A stretch of 64,000 nt of DNA from Melastoma dodecandrum (lineage: Eukaryota; Streptophyta; Magnoliopsida; Myrtales; Melastomataceae): contig JARUPY010000292.1 in the NCBI GenBank assembly GCA_029817715.1, positions 3,675,001 through 3,739,000 of the forward strand, given 5' to 3'. Position numbers and translations under genes: made by a program. The notes under the pieces were generated by a model that worked only from the letters and a program-made list of their open reading frames with translations, had not been told where the DNA came from and searched no databases. Positions within the stretch are counted from its first letter, which is position 1, and every line of letters starts with the position of its first letter. Below, piece after piece: positions 28,469 through 36,466 of this stretch.

Positions 28469-29182
28469 ATGACGCTCGATTTCGCCGTCCAGCAATTCCT
28501 GCTCGCCCTCTCGGGCCTGATCGCGATCGTCAACCCGATCGGCGGCGCCTTCATCTTCGCCCAGGTGACGAGCGCCTATAGCCACGCCGAGCGGGTGGTG
28601 CTGTCGCGCCGGATCGGGGTCTACGCCGCGCTCGTGATGCTCGGCGCCCTCTGGGCCGGGACGCCGATCCTCAACTTCTTCGGCGTCACCCTGGCGGCCC
28701 TGCGCATCGCCGGCGGGCTGGTGGTGATGTCCTCGGCCTGGACCCAGCTCAACCGGCCGGAGGCGCGGGAGGCCCGCAAGCAGGCCGAAGCGTCAGGGTC
28801 GGCCAACCGCGTCGCGGCCCCCTCGGAACCGCAGGCTGACCCGGCGCCGGGCCCGCTCTCCGAGATCGCCTTCTTCCCGCTCACCCTGCCCTTCACCACC
28901 GGGCCGGGCACGATCGCGGTGGCGATCACCCTGGGTGCGAACCGGCCGGCGGCCTACGCCGAGCGGGCCGGCTTCTACCTCGGTGTCACCCTGGCGGCCC
29001 TCGCGGTCGCCGTCGCGGTCGCCCTGCTCTATGCCTCCGCAGACCGGGTGGTGGCGCTGATCGGCCCGGCCCGGGCCCGGGTGGTCGGACGCCTGTTCGC
29101 CTTCCTGCTGCTCTGCGTCGGAACGCAGATCCTGATCAATGGCCTGACCGACGTCATCGCGCCGCTGCTGGCGGTGCGATGA
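28469..29182 (+). CDS. MarC-family integral membrane protein
   Basis: A 237-residue protein with six predicted helices. The N-terminal LIAIVNPIGGAFIFAQVT and the central EIAFFPLTLPFTTGPGTIAVAITLG are the signature of the MarC (UPF0056) family. The loop between the two halves (about residues 97-127) is long and rich in Ala, Pro and Glu. The family was once linked to multiple antibiotic resistance, but that role has not held up. No partner gene is adjacent. Confidence 0.92.
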   Translation: MTLDFAVQQFLLALSGLIAIVNPIGGAFIFAQVTSAYSHAERVVLSRRIGVYAALVMLGALWAGTPILNFFGVTLAALRIAGGLVVMSSAWTQLNRPEAREARKQAEASGSANRVAAPSEPQADPAPGPLSEIAFFPLTLPFTTGPGTIAVAITLGANRPAAYAERAGFYLGVTLAALAVAVAVALLYASADRVVALIGPARARVVGRLFAFLLLCVGTQILINGLTDVIAPLLAVR

Positions 29183-29206
29183 GATCGGGTGGGGATCGGA
29201 GCGCGG

Positions 29207-30259
29207 TCAGATGACAGGCATCTCGCTCAGGCCTCCGAACAGGGCGGCGTGGCCCACGTAGTAGAGGAAGAGGAAGGCCGCCAGCGCCGCGCCGTACCAG
29301 GCCGGGGCCAGGAGGGCCTGGCGGGCCCGCACCGGGACCCGGACATCGTCGGCGGCGATCGCCAGCAGCACCACGATGATGCCGGAATGGCCGATCGCGT
29401 CCACCTTGCCGAACTCGACGATCGCCGCGATGAAGATCGCCGCCAGGATGATTGCCGCGCAGCGCCGGACCAGGGGCGTCCAGGCCAGGGCGAAAGCCAG
29501 GGTGAACTCGATCACGCCGGCCGCCTGCATGAACAGCTCGGGCGTCGCGCCCATGGTCATCTGCGGCTTGGCGGCGAGCAGCGGCGCGGTCCAGTCCGGA
29601 TAGGCCCACTGCTCGATGGAGGCCCACATCAGGGTCACGGCCGCGGCCCAGCGCACGAGGTCGAGCGGGCGAATGCCGAAGGGATCCAGCGCGAGGCCCT
29701 GGATGATCAGGTAGACGGCGATCCCGAGGAAGATCGGGTAGTCGGCGAGGTGGAAGAGGCCATACTGCGCGGTCGCGTAGCTGAACAGGAAGACGATGCC
29801 GAGGCCGGTGAGCGGCATGGTCCGGCGCCAGATTAAGCAAGCCGCCATCGCGAGCTGCAGCCACGGGATCCAGGCGACGTCGGTCTTCAGCTCCGGCGTC
29901 AGGATGATGCCGCCGAGACCGAACAGCGAGACCAGGAAGAAGCCGAGCGTCACGCGGACCAGCAATTCGGTATCGGTGCGGATCCGCGTGGTCACGCGGT
30001 CGAGGGCGTTGAGCAGCGCGCCGCCCAGGGGTGTCCCCTCGGCCAGGCATCCGAACATCAGGCAGAGGAGCGCGAGCCCGGTCAGCCACTCGAAGTCCAG
30101 GCATAGCACCTGCTCCAGGCCTTGCGGCCGGCCGGCCACGTCGTAGGCGCAGAACCATTTGACGTGGGCCTCGGCCGGGCCTGTGGCGGCGAGGATCGCG
30201 AAGCCCGGCAGCCCGAGGGCGCATCCGCCCGATAACCGCTTCGTCTTGGCTCTTGGCAT
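29207..30259 (-). CDS. multi-pass membrane protein, DoxX-like region
   Basis: A 350-residue protein that is mostly hydrophobic. It begins with a possible signal sequence (MPRAKTKRLSGGCALGLPGFAILAATGPAEAHVKWFC), then about ten membrane segments. The last third, with LFMQAAGVIEFTLAFAL and VEFGKVDAIGHSGIIVVLLAI, recalls DoxX-family quinol-linked proteins. The ATG complemented at 30257-30259 follows a GAGGTCC site. Function is not known. An inverted repeat 50-100 bases upstream might be an operator. Confidence 0.72.
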   Translation of the reverse strand: MPRAKTKRLSGGCALGLPGFAILAATGPAEAHVKWFCAYDVAGRPQGLEQVLCLDFEWLTGLALLCLMFGCLAEGTPLGGALLNALDRVTTRIRTDTELLVRVTLGFFLVSLFGLGGIILTPELKTDVAWIPWLQLAMAACLIWRRTMPLTGLGIVFLFSYATAQYGLFHLADYPIFLGIAVYLIIQGLALDPFGIRPLDLVRWAAAVTLMWASIEQWAYPDWTAPLLAAKPQMTMGATPELFMQAAGVIEFTLAFALAWTPLVRRCAAIILAAIFIAAIVEFGKVDAIGHSGIIVVLLAIAADDVRVPVRARQALLAPAWYGAALAAFLFLYYVGHAALFGGLSEMPVI

Positions 30260-30310
30260 CGGGACCTCGTCGCGGTGCGGCGACTTCGTGGTTACCGAGC
30301 TATTTAAGTA

Positions 30311-30358
30311 CTTCCACTCGTATCTAGCGAAGGGTTTGTTAACGAATGTGAGTGGAAG
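30311..30358. promoter_or_regulatory. operator-like inverted repeat upstream of the DoxX-like gene
   Basis: CTTCCACTC (30311-30319) and GAGTGGAAG (30350-30358) are exact inverse copies 30 bases apart, and a GTTAACG-type palindrome lies between them. The position fits control of the minus-strand gene that starts at 30259. Confidence 0.4.
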
Positions 30359-30534
30359 GTTAACGCTGTGGATTCTGCGTAAGATTTGCTGATCCAGGCA
30401 GCGGCATCGGCGCGCAGCAGGCGAGGCTGACCGGCACGCCGACACGGGGCGATGTCTCGGCGCGCGAGGAGCCCGGTCCGGACATGGCTCGCACCTTTCC
30501 CCGGCCGGACACCATCCCGACACGTCCCCTGACG

Positions 30535-30567
30535 CGCAGATCTCGACACGCAGATCTCGACACGCAG
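30535..30567. repeat. short tandem repeat, 14-base unit
   Basis: CGCAGATCTCGACA is repeated exactly at 30535-30548 and 30549-30562, followed by a partial third unit CGCAG. Confidence 0.85.
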
Positions 30568-31275
30568 GGCCCAACGCACCCGTGCGCCGACCCTCTCGGT
30601 TCGGCTCGCGGCACGCAACGAATTTGCCCTCGAACTCAAATAATCACCTAGCAAAGATTCTTTTATATTTCCATATATCGCTCTTATATAAGTAAAAACT
30701 GAAGCGAAATGACAAATAACGCCGGACAGATTTGAATATTGTCGGCGAGAACGGTTCATTCAGATTCCTATTTTACAGCAGGATTGAGATTTAGACTCGG
30801 CTTTGCAGGGTTGCATCCCGCATTCTTCTGCGCAGAGTCTTGTCGTGCTCGGTTCAGGCGGGCCGATGTCGTCTGCGCAGCGGTGCAGGCGACCGAAGCC
30901 CGGTACCGAGCGCAGGCGGCGAGGAGGAGTGACATTCCAAGATCTGAGATCCGGGCCCTTGCACGGGCGCAGCGCCTCGTCCGGTTGCGGATGCAAACCG
31001 CCCTCGGCGGCGATGCGTCCAGGCCCGACCGGCGCAGCGACGCGGCGCGGATCCGTTCCGATCTTCCCTCCCGGCATCCTCGGCGCGCGCCGCGCCCGCC
31101 CGGGCCCGCGCCTGATCGGACCGGCTGCCCGGGAGCCTCCCGCTCCGCCAGCGCGCCGATGCGGTCGGGACGGGCGCCGCCACGCGTACGGCGCCGACCC
31201 TGAAGCCCTGCCTCCCGGTCCAGCCCGGTGCGCCGCGCGGACACCGCCACTCATCCAACAGCACGGAGACACGCG

Positions 31276-32109
31276 ATGACCGATGCGACGCAGATCAAGG
31301 TTCCGGCCTGGTACAGCCCGGACGAGATCCAGTTGATCCAGCGCGACCTTCTCGGTTCGGGCGCGAAGGTGCTCGTCGTCTGCCTCGGCGGCAAGGGCGG
31401 CGTCGGCAAGACGACGATCGCGCTTCAGGTCGCCGACCTCTGTGCCGAGGCCGGGCCGGTGCTGGCGATCGACACCGATCCGGCCAACCGCCATTTCCAC
31501 ACGGCGCTCATGCAGGAAACCAACCCCGGCAGCGATAATTTCGTGCCGCGCCGGCCCGACATCACCTGCTTCCGTCAGCGCCTGCGCGCTGAGGACAGCA
31601 CCGGCCGGGTCGACCCGACCCTGTGTCAGGACATGATCGAGCACGTGATCGAGGCCGACGAGCGCTTCATCGTGGTCGATTTCCCGGCGGGCGACACCGA
31701 GACCACCCGCCGCTGCGCCGAGATCATCGTGGAGAGCTGTCGGGAGGCGAATATCCGTCTCTGCGTGGTCGTGGCGGCCGGCGCCGTCGATCCGACCGCC
31801 CTGGACGTCCTCAAGGAACTCCGCCCGATGCTGATCGAGTGCGACCGGGCGATCCTGGCCAAGAACACCGCGCAGGCGATCAACTTCGACTATCTCGAGT
31901 CCTCGGATGTGCTGAAGGCGCTGCGCAAGCAGCCGAATTTCCGCGTCATCGAGATCGAGAAGATCGGTGAGCGCCTGATTGAGGCCCTCCGCGTGCAGAA
32001 CATGACGTGGCAGACGCTGGCCAACACGGCACCGATGCGCCTGCGCGTCGAGGGCCGCCGCCTCCGCCGCGCCTTCCACGCGGCGTGGCGGGATGCGCTC
32101 CGGCCGTGA
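31276..32109 (+). CDS. MinD/ParA-type P-loop ATPase, TraL/StbB-like
   Basis: A 277-residue protein with a deviant Walker A, LGGKGGVGKTT (K40-T47), the A' motif AIDTDPANRHFH (D66, D68), and a switch-II-like VVDFPAGDTETT. These define the SIMIBI MinD/Mrp/ParA ATPases. The 'IDTDPANRHFHTAL' type of A' motif resembles the conjugative-plasmid proteins TraL and StbB more than chromosomal ParA. It lacks the helix-turn-helix of plasmid ParA. Its stop overlaps the GTG of the next gene by four bases. The plasmid link is inference; the ATPase call is firm. Confidence 0.85.
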   Translation: MTDATQIKVPAWYSPDEIQLIQRDLLGSGAKVLVVCLGGKGGVGKTTIALQVADLCAEAGPVLAIDTDPANRHFHTALMQETNPGSDNFVPRRPDITCFRQRLRAEDSTGRVDPTLCQDMIEHVIEADERFIVVDFPAGDTETTRRCAEIIVESCREANIRLCVVVAAGAVDPTALDVLKELRPMLIECDRAILAKNTAQAINFDYLESSDVLKALRKQPNFRVIEIEKIGERLIEALRVQNMTWQTLANTAPMRLRVEGRRLRRAFHAAWRDALRP

Positions 32110-32513
32110 CCAACCTCGAGCGGTTCTACCGGTCGGTCCACGGCCGCGATCTTCAGCCCTGGGAGCGTCAGCTCGCGGTGCGGATCGCGGCCGCCTTGAA
32201 CACCACGACGGACGACGACTTCGTCGTCCACCTGCTCCTGGTGTACATGTCCACCAACGCGATCACCAACATGTACAACGAGTTGGTGGTCGCGCGGAAC
32301 ACGCTCGCCGACGACAACCGCGACCTGATCCAGACCTTCACGAAGGATCTGCGCCGCAACAGGCTGATGACCTACGCGCTGCTCGGCGTGGCCGGTCTGA
32401 GCCTGCTCGGCAGCGTCTGGACCCTCGGCACGGTCCTGAGCCTCCCGCGCGATTCCGTGGCCTACGAGCAGCGGAACCCGGCCGGGCCGCCGCGGGGGCT
32501 GGGCGTTCGCTGA
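32106..32513 (+). CDS. small single-pass membrane protein coupled to the ATPase
   Basis: A 135-residue protein starting at a GTG inside the previous stop codon (GTGA overlap). The N-terminal 80 residues are helical and hydrophilic, with VHGRDLQPWERQLAVRIAAALN, a YMSTNAITNMYNELVVARN stretch and an amphipathic ENRDLIQTFTKDLRRNR-like segment. One transmembrane helix follows (about 89-111) and a short Pro/Gly-rich tail. The layout resembles plasmid TraM/StbC partners of TraL/StbB ATPases. No family can be named with certainty. Confidence 0.72.
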   Translation: MTNLERFYRSVHGRDLQPWERQLAVRIAAALNTTTDDDFVVHLLLVYMSTNAITNMYNELVVARNTLADDNRDLIQTFTKDLRRNRLMTYALLGVAGLSLLGSVWTLGTVLSLPRDSVAYEQRNPAGPPRGLGVR

Positions 32514-32571
32514 GCCGACGCGGGCCTCGCGGGGAAGCGCGACCCGGCGTCCGGCCGGCGCTGCGCCGGTC

Positions 32572-33621
32572 TCAGGGCGCCGGCGGCCGGGCCGAGAACG
32601 AGGCGGTCATGAGATCGCGGTCGGCCCCGGTCGACAGGGTCGCCAGGAAGGCGAGTAGATCCGCACGCTCGGTTGCCGAGAGATGCAGCGGCTTGATCGA
32701 GCGGGATCGGCTCGGGCGCTCGACGCCGCCGCGATCATAGAGAGCGATCACGGCTTCGAGGTTCGGCACCGAGCCGTCATGCATGTAGGGGCCGCGCTGT
32801 TCGATCTCCCGCAGGGTCGGGGTCTTGAACGCGTATTGCAGGGCGACCGAGGTCGGCTTGAACCGGCCGCGCCCGATATCGCTCCCCGTCCCGACCCCGA
32901 TATCGTGGAACGAATTGTCGGTGAACGACCAGCCGGAATGGCAGCCGGCGCACCCGGCCCGGCCGTTGAACAGGTCGAATCCCCGCTTGGCCGGCTCGCC
33001 GATCGCATCCTCCCGGCCCGCAATCCAGCGGTCGAAGGGCGTCGCGCCCGCCACGATCAGCCGCTCGAAGGTTGCGAGCGCCGCGTCCAGCCGCTCTCTG
33101 GTCACGGCGGGGTCGTCGAAGGCCGCCGCGAAGGCGGCTGTGTAGGTCGGATCGGCGGAGAGCCGCGCCAACGCCTGCGGGATCGGCAGGTTCATGTTGC
33201 CAGGTGCCGAGATCGGCATCGCGGAAACCGACTCGAGCGTCGGGAACTTGCCGTCCCAGCCCAGTGGGCCGTCCTGCCAGGCGACGTTGAGGACGGTCGG
33301 CGTGCGCAGGTCCATGTCGCCCTGCTGGCGCGTCGCCGCCCGGGCACGCCCGTCCGCCCAGGCGAGGTCCGGGACGTGGCAGGTCGCGCAGGAGCGGGTC
33401 CGATCGCCGGACAGGATCGGATCGAAGAACAGGCGCCGCCCGAGCTCGGCCTTGGCCGGCGAATAGGGGTTTTCGGGGGGAAACGGAATCGCGGCGGGGG
33501 GACGATAGGTGTCGCGCCAGCCGGCGCGGCGCGGATCGGCGTCGCCGCCGCCGCCAGCGCCGGCCCCCACGCCGACGAAACCGAGAATCGCCGCGACCGC
33601 GGCGCCAACCTTCCACGCCAT
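32572..33621 (-). CDS. di-haem cytochrome c peroxidase (CcpA/MauG family)
   Basis: A 349-residue periplasmic protein. A signal sequence (about 1-25, very Gly/Ala-rich) is followed by two haem c-binding motifs, CATCH (C78-H82) and CAGCH (C224-H228). The first domain has LFFDPILSGDRTRSCATCHVPDLAWADG, typical of bacterial di-haem peroxidases. The ATG complemented at 33619-33621 follows a GGTGAGGTG site. It may reduce hydrogen peroxide or act as a MauG-like modifier; the donor is unknown. Confidence 0.9.
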   Translation of the reverse strand: MAWKVGAAVAAILGFVGVGAGAGGGGDADPRRAGWRDTYRPPAAIPFPPENPYSPAKAELGRRLFFDPILSGDRTRSCATCHVPDLAWADGRARAATRQQGDMDLRTPTVLNVAWQDGPLGWDGKFPTLESVSAMPISAPGNMNLPIPQALARLSADPTYTAAFAAAFDDPAVTRERLDAALATFERLIVAGATPFDRWIAGREDAIGEPAKRGFDLFNGRAGCAGCHSGWSFTDNSFHDIGVGTGSDIGRGRFKPTSVALQYAFKTPTLREIEQRGPYMHDGSVPNLEAVIALYDRGGVERPSRSRSIKPLHLSATERADLLAFLATLSTGADRDLMTASFSARPPAP

Positions 33622-33762
33622 CACCACCTCACCGGTCACGGATAGACCCCTCTTCGTTGACGACCCGTGAATGTCCGTATGAGTACGTCAGCTTCGGCGG
33701 GTTGTTCTCCATGCAAAATGGTACATCGGCAAAGTTTCGCTGCGGGAAGCGGTAATGCTCGG

Positions 33763-35877
33763 CTATTCAAGCCGAACAGCAACGCTAGCACTCGCACCAA
33801 TTGAATCGAGGACGGAGATACGCGCGAAGCCGGCCCCGTGCGGAAACCATTCGGCGCGGTGCCGCAGCGTCTGCGTGACGGGCTGCCCATCGACCAGCCA
33901 TGTGAGCGGCGGCACGCCGCCCTGCGCCTTAAGGGCGAGGCTCGCGCCGCCCGCCGCCATGGTGCCGCCCGGCGTGACGAGACCGAGATCGATCCGCGAC
34001 CCGTCCGGAGGATAGGCGATCCGGAGCGCCGGGCCGGCCGCGTCGGGGGTTTCGCCCCGCAGGCGGCGGAGCGGCGGCGGCAGGCCGCCCGGTCCGGCCG
34101 CCAGGACGTCGCGCGGTTGCGGGACGGGTTCCGGCTCGATCCCGAGGCGCGCGAAGGCATCGAACAGGATCGGCGCCGCGACGATTCGACCGACGAGCCC
34201 CGGGACGGCCGCCCCGTCCGGTCGCCCGACCCAGACCACCACGGTCATGTGCCGGTCGAAACCTGCCGCCCAGGCATCGCGGTAGCCGTAGGAGGTGCCC
34301 GTCTTGTAGGCGATGCGGTTGGACAGGGCGTTCTCCGGCGGCGGTGTGCCGCGCAGGATGTCGGCGACGTACCAGGCCGCCACCGGCTCGGCGATCCGGT
34401 GCTCGGGCGGGGCGGCCGTCCCGGCGCGGCGGAGGACGTCCGGCACCGTGCCGCCGCGCGCGAACCCGGCATAGAGCCGCGCCAAGTCCGTCAGCGTGAT
34501 GCCGAGGCCGCCGAGCGCCACCGGCAGGCCCGGCGGCGCATCGCGCGGCAACTGGATCCCGGCGCCGGCCGCCCGCAACCGCGCGATGAAGCGGGCCGGC
34601 CCGACTGCCTCCATCAGTTCGACCGCGGGGACATTGAGCGACAGCTGCAGGGCCCGCCGGGCCGTGACCGTGCCCTGGAAGGTCAGGTCGAAATTCTCCG
34701 GTGCGTAGCTCGCCGAGAACCGCGTCGGCCGGTCCTCCAGCAGCGTCTCGGGATGGGCCAAGCCCTCCTCGAACGCCATGGCGTAGACGAAGGGCTTCAG
34801 GGCGGAGCCCGGGGAGCGAATCGCGAGCGTCATGTCGATGGCGCCGCGCCGGGTCTGATCCAGATAGCCGGCGCTGCCCACCTGGGCGAGGATCCGCCCG
34901 TCCCGGTTGTCGAGGACGAGGATCGCGGCCGAGAGGTCGGGGCCGGACGCGGCGGTGCGCTCCGTCGCCAACGCCTCCAGCCGCTCCTGCAGCGGCGCGT
35001 CGATGGCGAGGCGGATCACCGGCGCGGCCGGGGCCGCCGCCACCCCTTCCTCGGCGGCGTGGGCTGCGAGCATCGGGAACGGGTGCCGCACCGTGGGCAC
35101 CGGTTCGGCCCGGGCCGCCGCGACCTCGGCCGCGGTCACGATTCCCTGCGCGCCGGCAATGTCCAGAACGCGGTCACGGGCCGCGCGGGCGCGCTCCGGG
35201 AAACGGTCGGGCCGGCGGGCCTCGGGGGCTTGCGGCAGGGCGACGAGGAGCGCGGCCTGCGCCGCCGTCAGGCGCGCGGGCTCCCGCCCGAAATACGCCA
35301 GGCTCGCCGCACGCACGCCCTCCAGCGGACCGCCATAGGGGGCGAGCGCGAGGTAGAGGTCGAGCAGCCCGGCCTTTCCGAGCCTGCGCTCCAGGGTGAC
35401 CGCCCGCACCATCTGGCGCAGCTTGGCGTCGAGGGAGCGTTCGCGCCGCGGCTCGATCAGGCGGGCCACCTGCATCGACAGGGTCGAGCCGCCCGAGACG
35501 ATGCGGCCCCGGGTCAGCCACTGGCCGGCGGCGCGCAGGAGAGCCAGCGGATCGATTCCGGGATGGTCCGCGAACCGTCGATCCTCGTAGGCGAGCAGCA
35601 TCGCCTGGAAGCGCGGATCGACCGCCTCCGCGGTAACCGGCAGCCGCCAGCGCCCGTCCGCGGTCGCGAAGGGGCGCAGCAGCGTCCCGGATCGATCGAG
35701 CACCACGGTGGAGCGCGCACGAGCCGCGGTGAGGTCGAGGGGCGGCAGCGCGGCTTCATACCGCCAGGCCAAGCCGGCGCTGGCCGCCAGCAGCGCCAAT
35801 CCGAGTGCCGCGAACCCGAGGAGCGCACGCGCAATCCGACGCGCTCCCCCTCCCGACTCGGGACCGTCCTGCCGCAC
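33763..35877 (-). CDS. pbpC: penicillin-binding protein 1C
   Basis: A 704-residue bifunctional peptidoglycan synthase. After a membrane anchor (about 17-38) comes the glycosyltransferase domain with the catalytic Glu in LLAYEDRRFADHPGIDPLALLRA (E98) and GGSTLSMQVARLIEP. The transpeptidase domain shows SPGSALKPF (SxxK), the SLN motif SLNVPA, and KTGTSYG. The C-terminal BiPBP_C-type domain begins near LRIAYPPDGSRIDL. The usual partner gene for an alpha-2-macroglobulin-like protein is not next to it. Confidence 0.94.
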   Translation of the reverse strand: MRQDGPESGGGARRIARALLGFAALGLALLAASAGLAWRYEAALPPLDLTAARARSTVVLDRSGTLLRPFATADGRWRLPVTAEAVDPRFQAMLLAYEDRRFADHPGIDPLALLRAAGQWLTRGRIVSGGSTLSMQVARLIEPRRERSLDAKLRQMVRAVTLERRLGKAGLLDLYLALAPYGGPLEGVRAASLAYFGREPARLTAAQAALLVALPQAPEARRPDRFPERARAARDRVLDIAGAQGIVTAAEVAAARAEPVPTVRHPFPMLAAHAAEEGVAAAPAAPVIRLAIDAPLQERLEALATERTAASGPDLSAAILVLDNRDGRILAQVGSAGYLDQTRRGAIDMTLAIRSPGSALKPFVYAMAFEEGLAHPETLLEDRPTRFSASYAPENFDLTFQGTVTARRALQLSLNVPAVELMEAVGPARFIARLRAAGAGIQLPRDAPPGLPVALGGLGITLTDLARLYAGFARGGTVPDVLRRAGTAAPPEHRIAEPVAAWYVADILRGTPPPENALSNRIAYKTGTSYGYRDAWAAGFDRHMTVVVWVGRPDGAAVPGLVGRIVAAPILFDAFARLGIEPEPVPQPRDVLAAGPGGLPPPLRRLRGETPDAAGPALRIAYPPDGSRIDLGLVTPGGTMAAGGASLALKAQGGVPPLTWLVDGQPVTQTLRHRAEWFPHGAGFARISVLDSIGASASVAVRLE

Positions 35878-36054
35878 GCATCCTCCTGATCGGGCCTCGC
35901 CGGATCGCGGCGCAGGATTCCCCGTTCACACATCGCCGGCAAGCCCGATCCGTCCGCTGAAGCAGGCTTCGCAACAGCGTCCGCCGGCTTTGCGCGACCA
36001 GCGATCGATAGAGACGTCAGCCGACCGCGCGCCGGGGTTCAGGCGGAGGTCGGC

Positions 36055-36270
36055 TCAGGCGATGCCGACGTCGCGCAGGTCGTTGAAGTCCGGCCGTTCG
36101 GCCGGGCTCCTGCGCATCGGGAACGGCACCACGTTCGACGGCAGGAGGGTCGGCGCACTCTCGGCGGCCGTGGGCGCCCCGCGGGTCTTGTCGGACTTCG
36201 ACCAGCGCTCGATCCGCTTGAAATAGCTCCGCCGCGCCAGCCACTTCGGAATTCGCCTGTCCTTCGCCAT
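36055..36270 (-). CDS. small basic hypothetical protein
   Basis: A 71-residue protein starting MAKDRRIPKWLARRSYFKRIERWSKSDKT, very rich in Lys and Arg in its first half. The second half is Pro-rich and contains VVPFPMRRSPAERPDFNDLRDVGIA. The start has a GAGAGGGGTTGG-like ribosome site upstream. No family was recognised. The gene stands between the pbpC and aas-like genes on the same strand. Confidence 0.6.
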   Translation of the reverse strand: MAKDRRIPKWLARRSYFKRIERWSKSDKTRGAPTAAESAPTLLPSNVVPFPMRRSPAERPDFNDLRDVGIA

Positions 36271-36466
36271 GACCAACCCCTCTCGCTGCGAACCCCCGAC
36301 ACCAGCCACTTCACGAGCCCGGTTGCGCCGCCGGCTCGAATCGGGCTGCATTCGTAATTCGACCGAATCCCTCAGGGGTCCGCATCCCCTATTTGGGTGA
36401 TGCGAAGCGGGGTTCGGGACGTGGCGATCCGGTGAGGCGCCCGCCAGCCGGGCTCCTGGGTCGCGC

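Larger units (their letters stand above)
30260..31275. other. 1-kb non-coding stretch, partly AT-rich
   Basis: No gene is supported. It contains an inverted repeat (30311-30358), a 14-base tandem repeat (30535-30567), and an AT-rich block (about 30630-30790) that contrasts with the rest of the window. The right part (30800-31275) is GC-rich with long but signature-free frames on both strands. Confidence 0.5.

Noticed and set aside
30535..30567. CRISPR-like repeat
   Set aside because: The units are directly adjacent with no spacers and number only two and a part.
30739..31203. Plus-strand frame in the 1-kb gap before the ATPase
   Set aside because: Arg/Ala/Pro-rich composition without motifs; looks like a random GC-rich frame.
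33838..35889. A 683-residue plus-strand frame opposite pbpC
   Set aside because: The minus strand carries transglycosylase and transpeptidase motifs in order.
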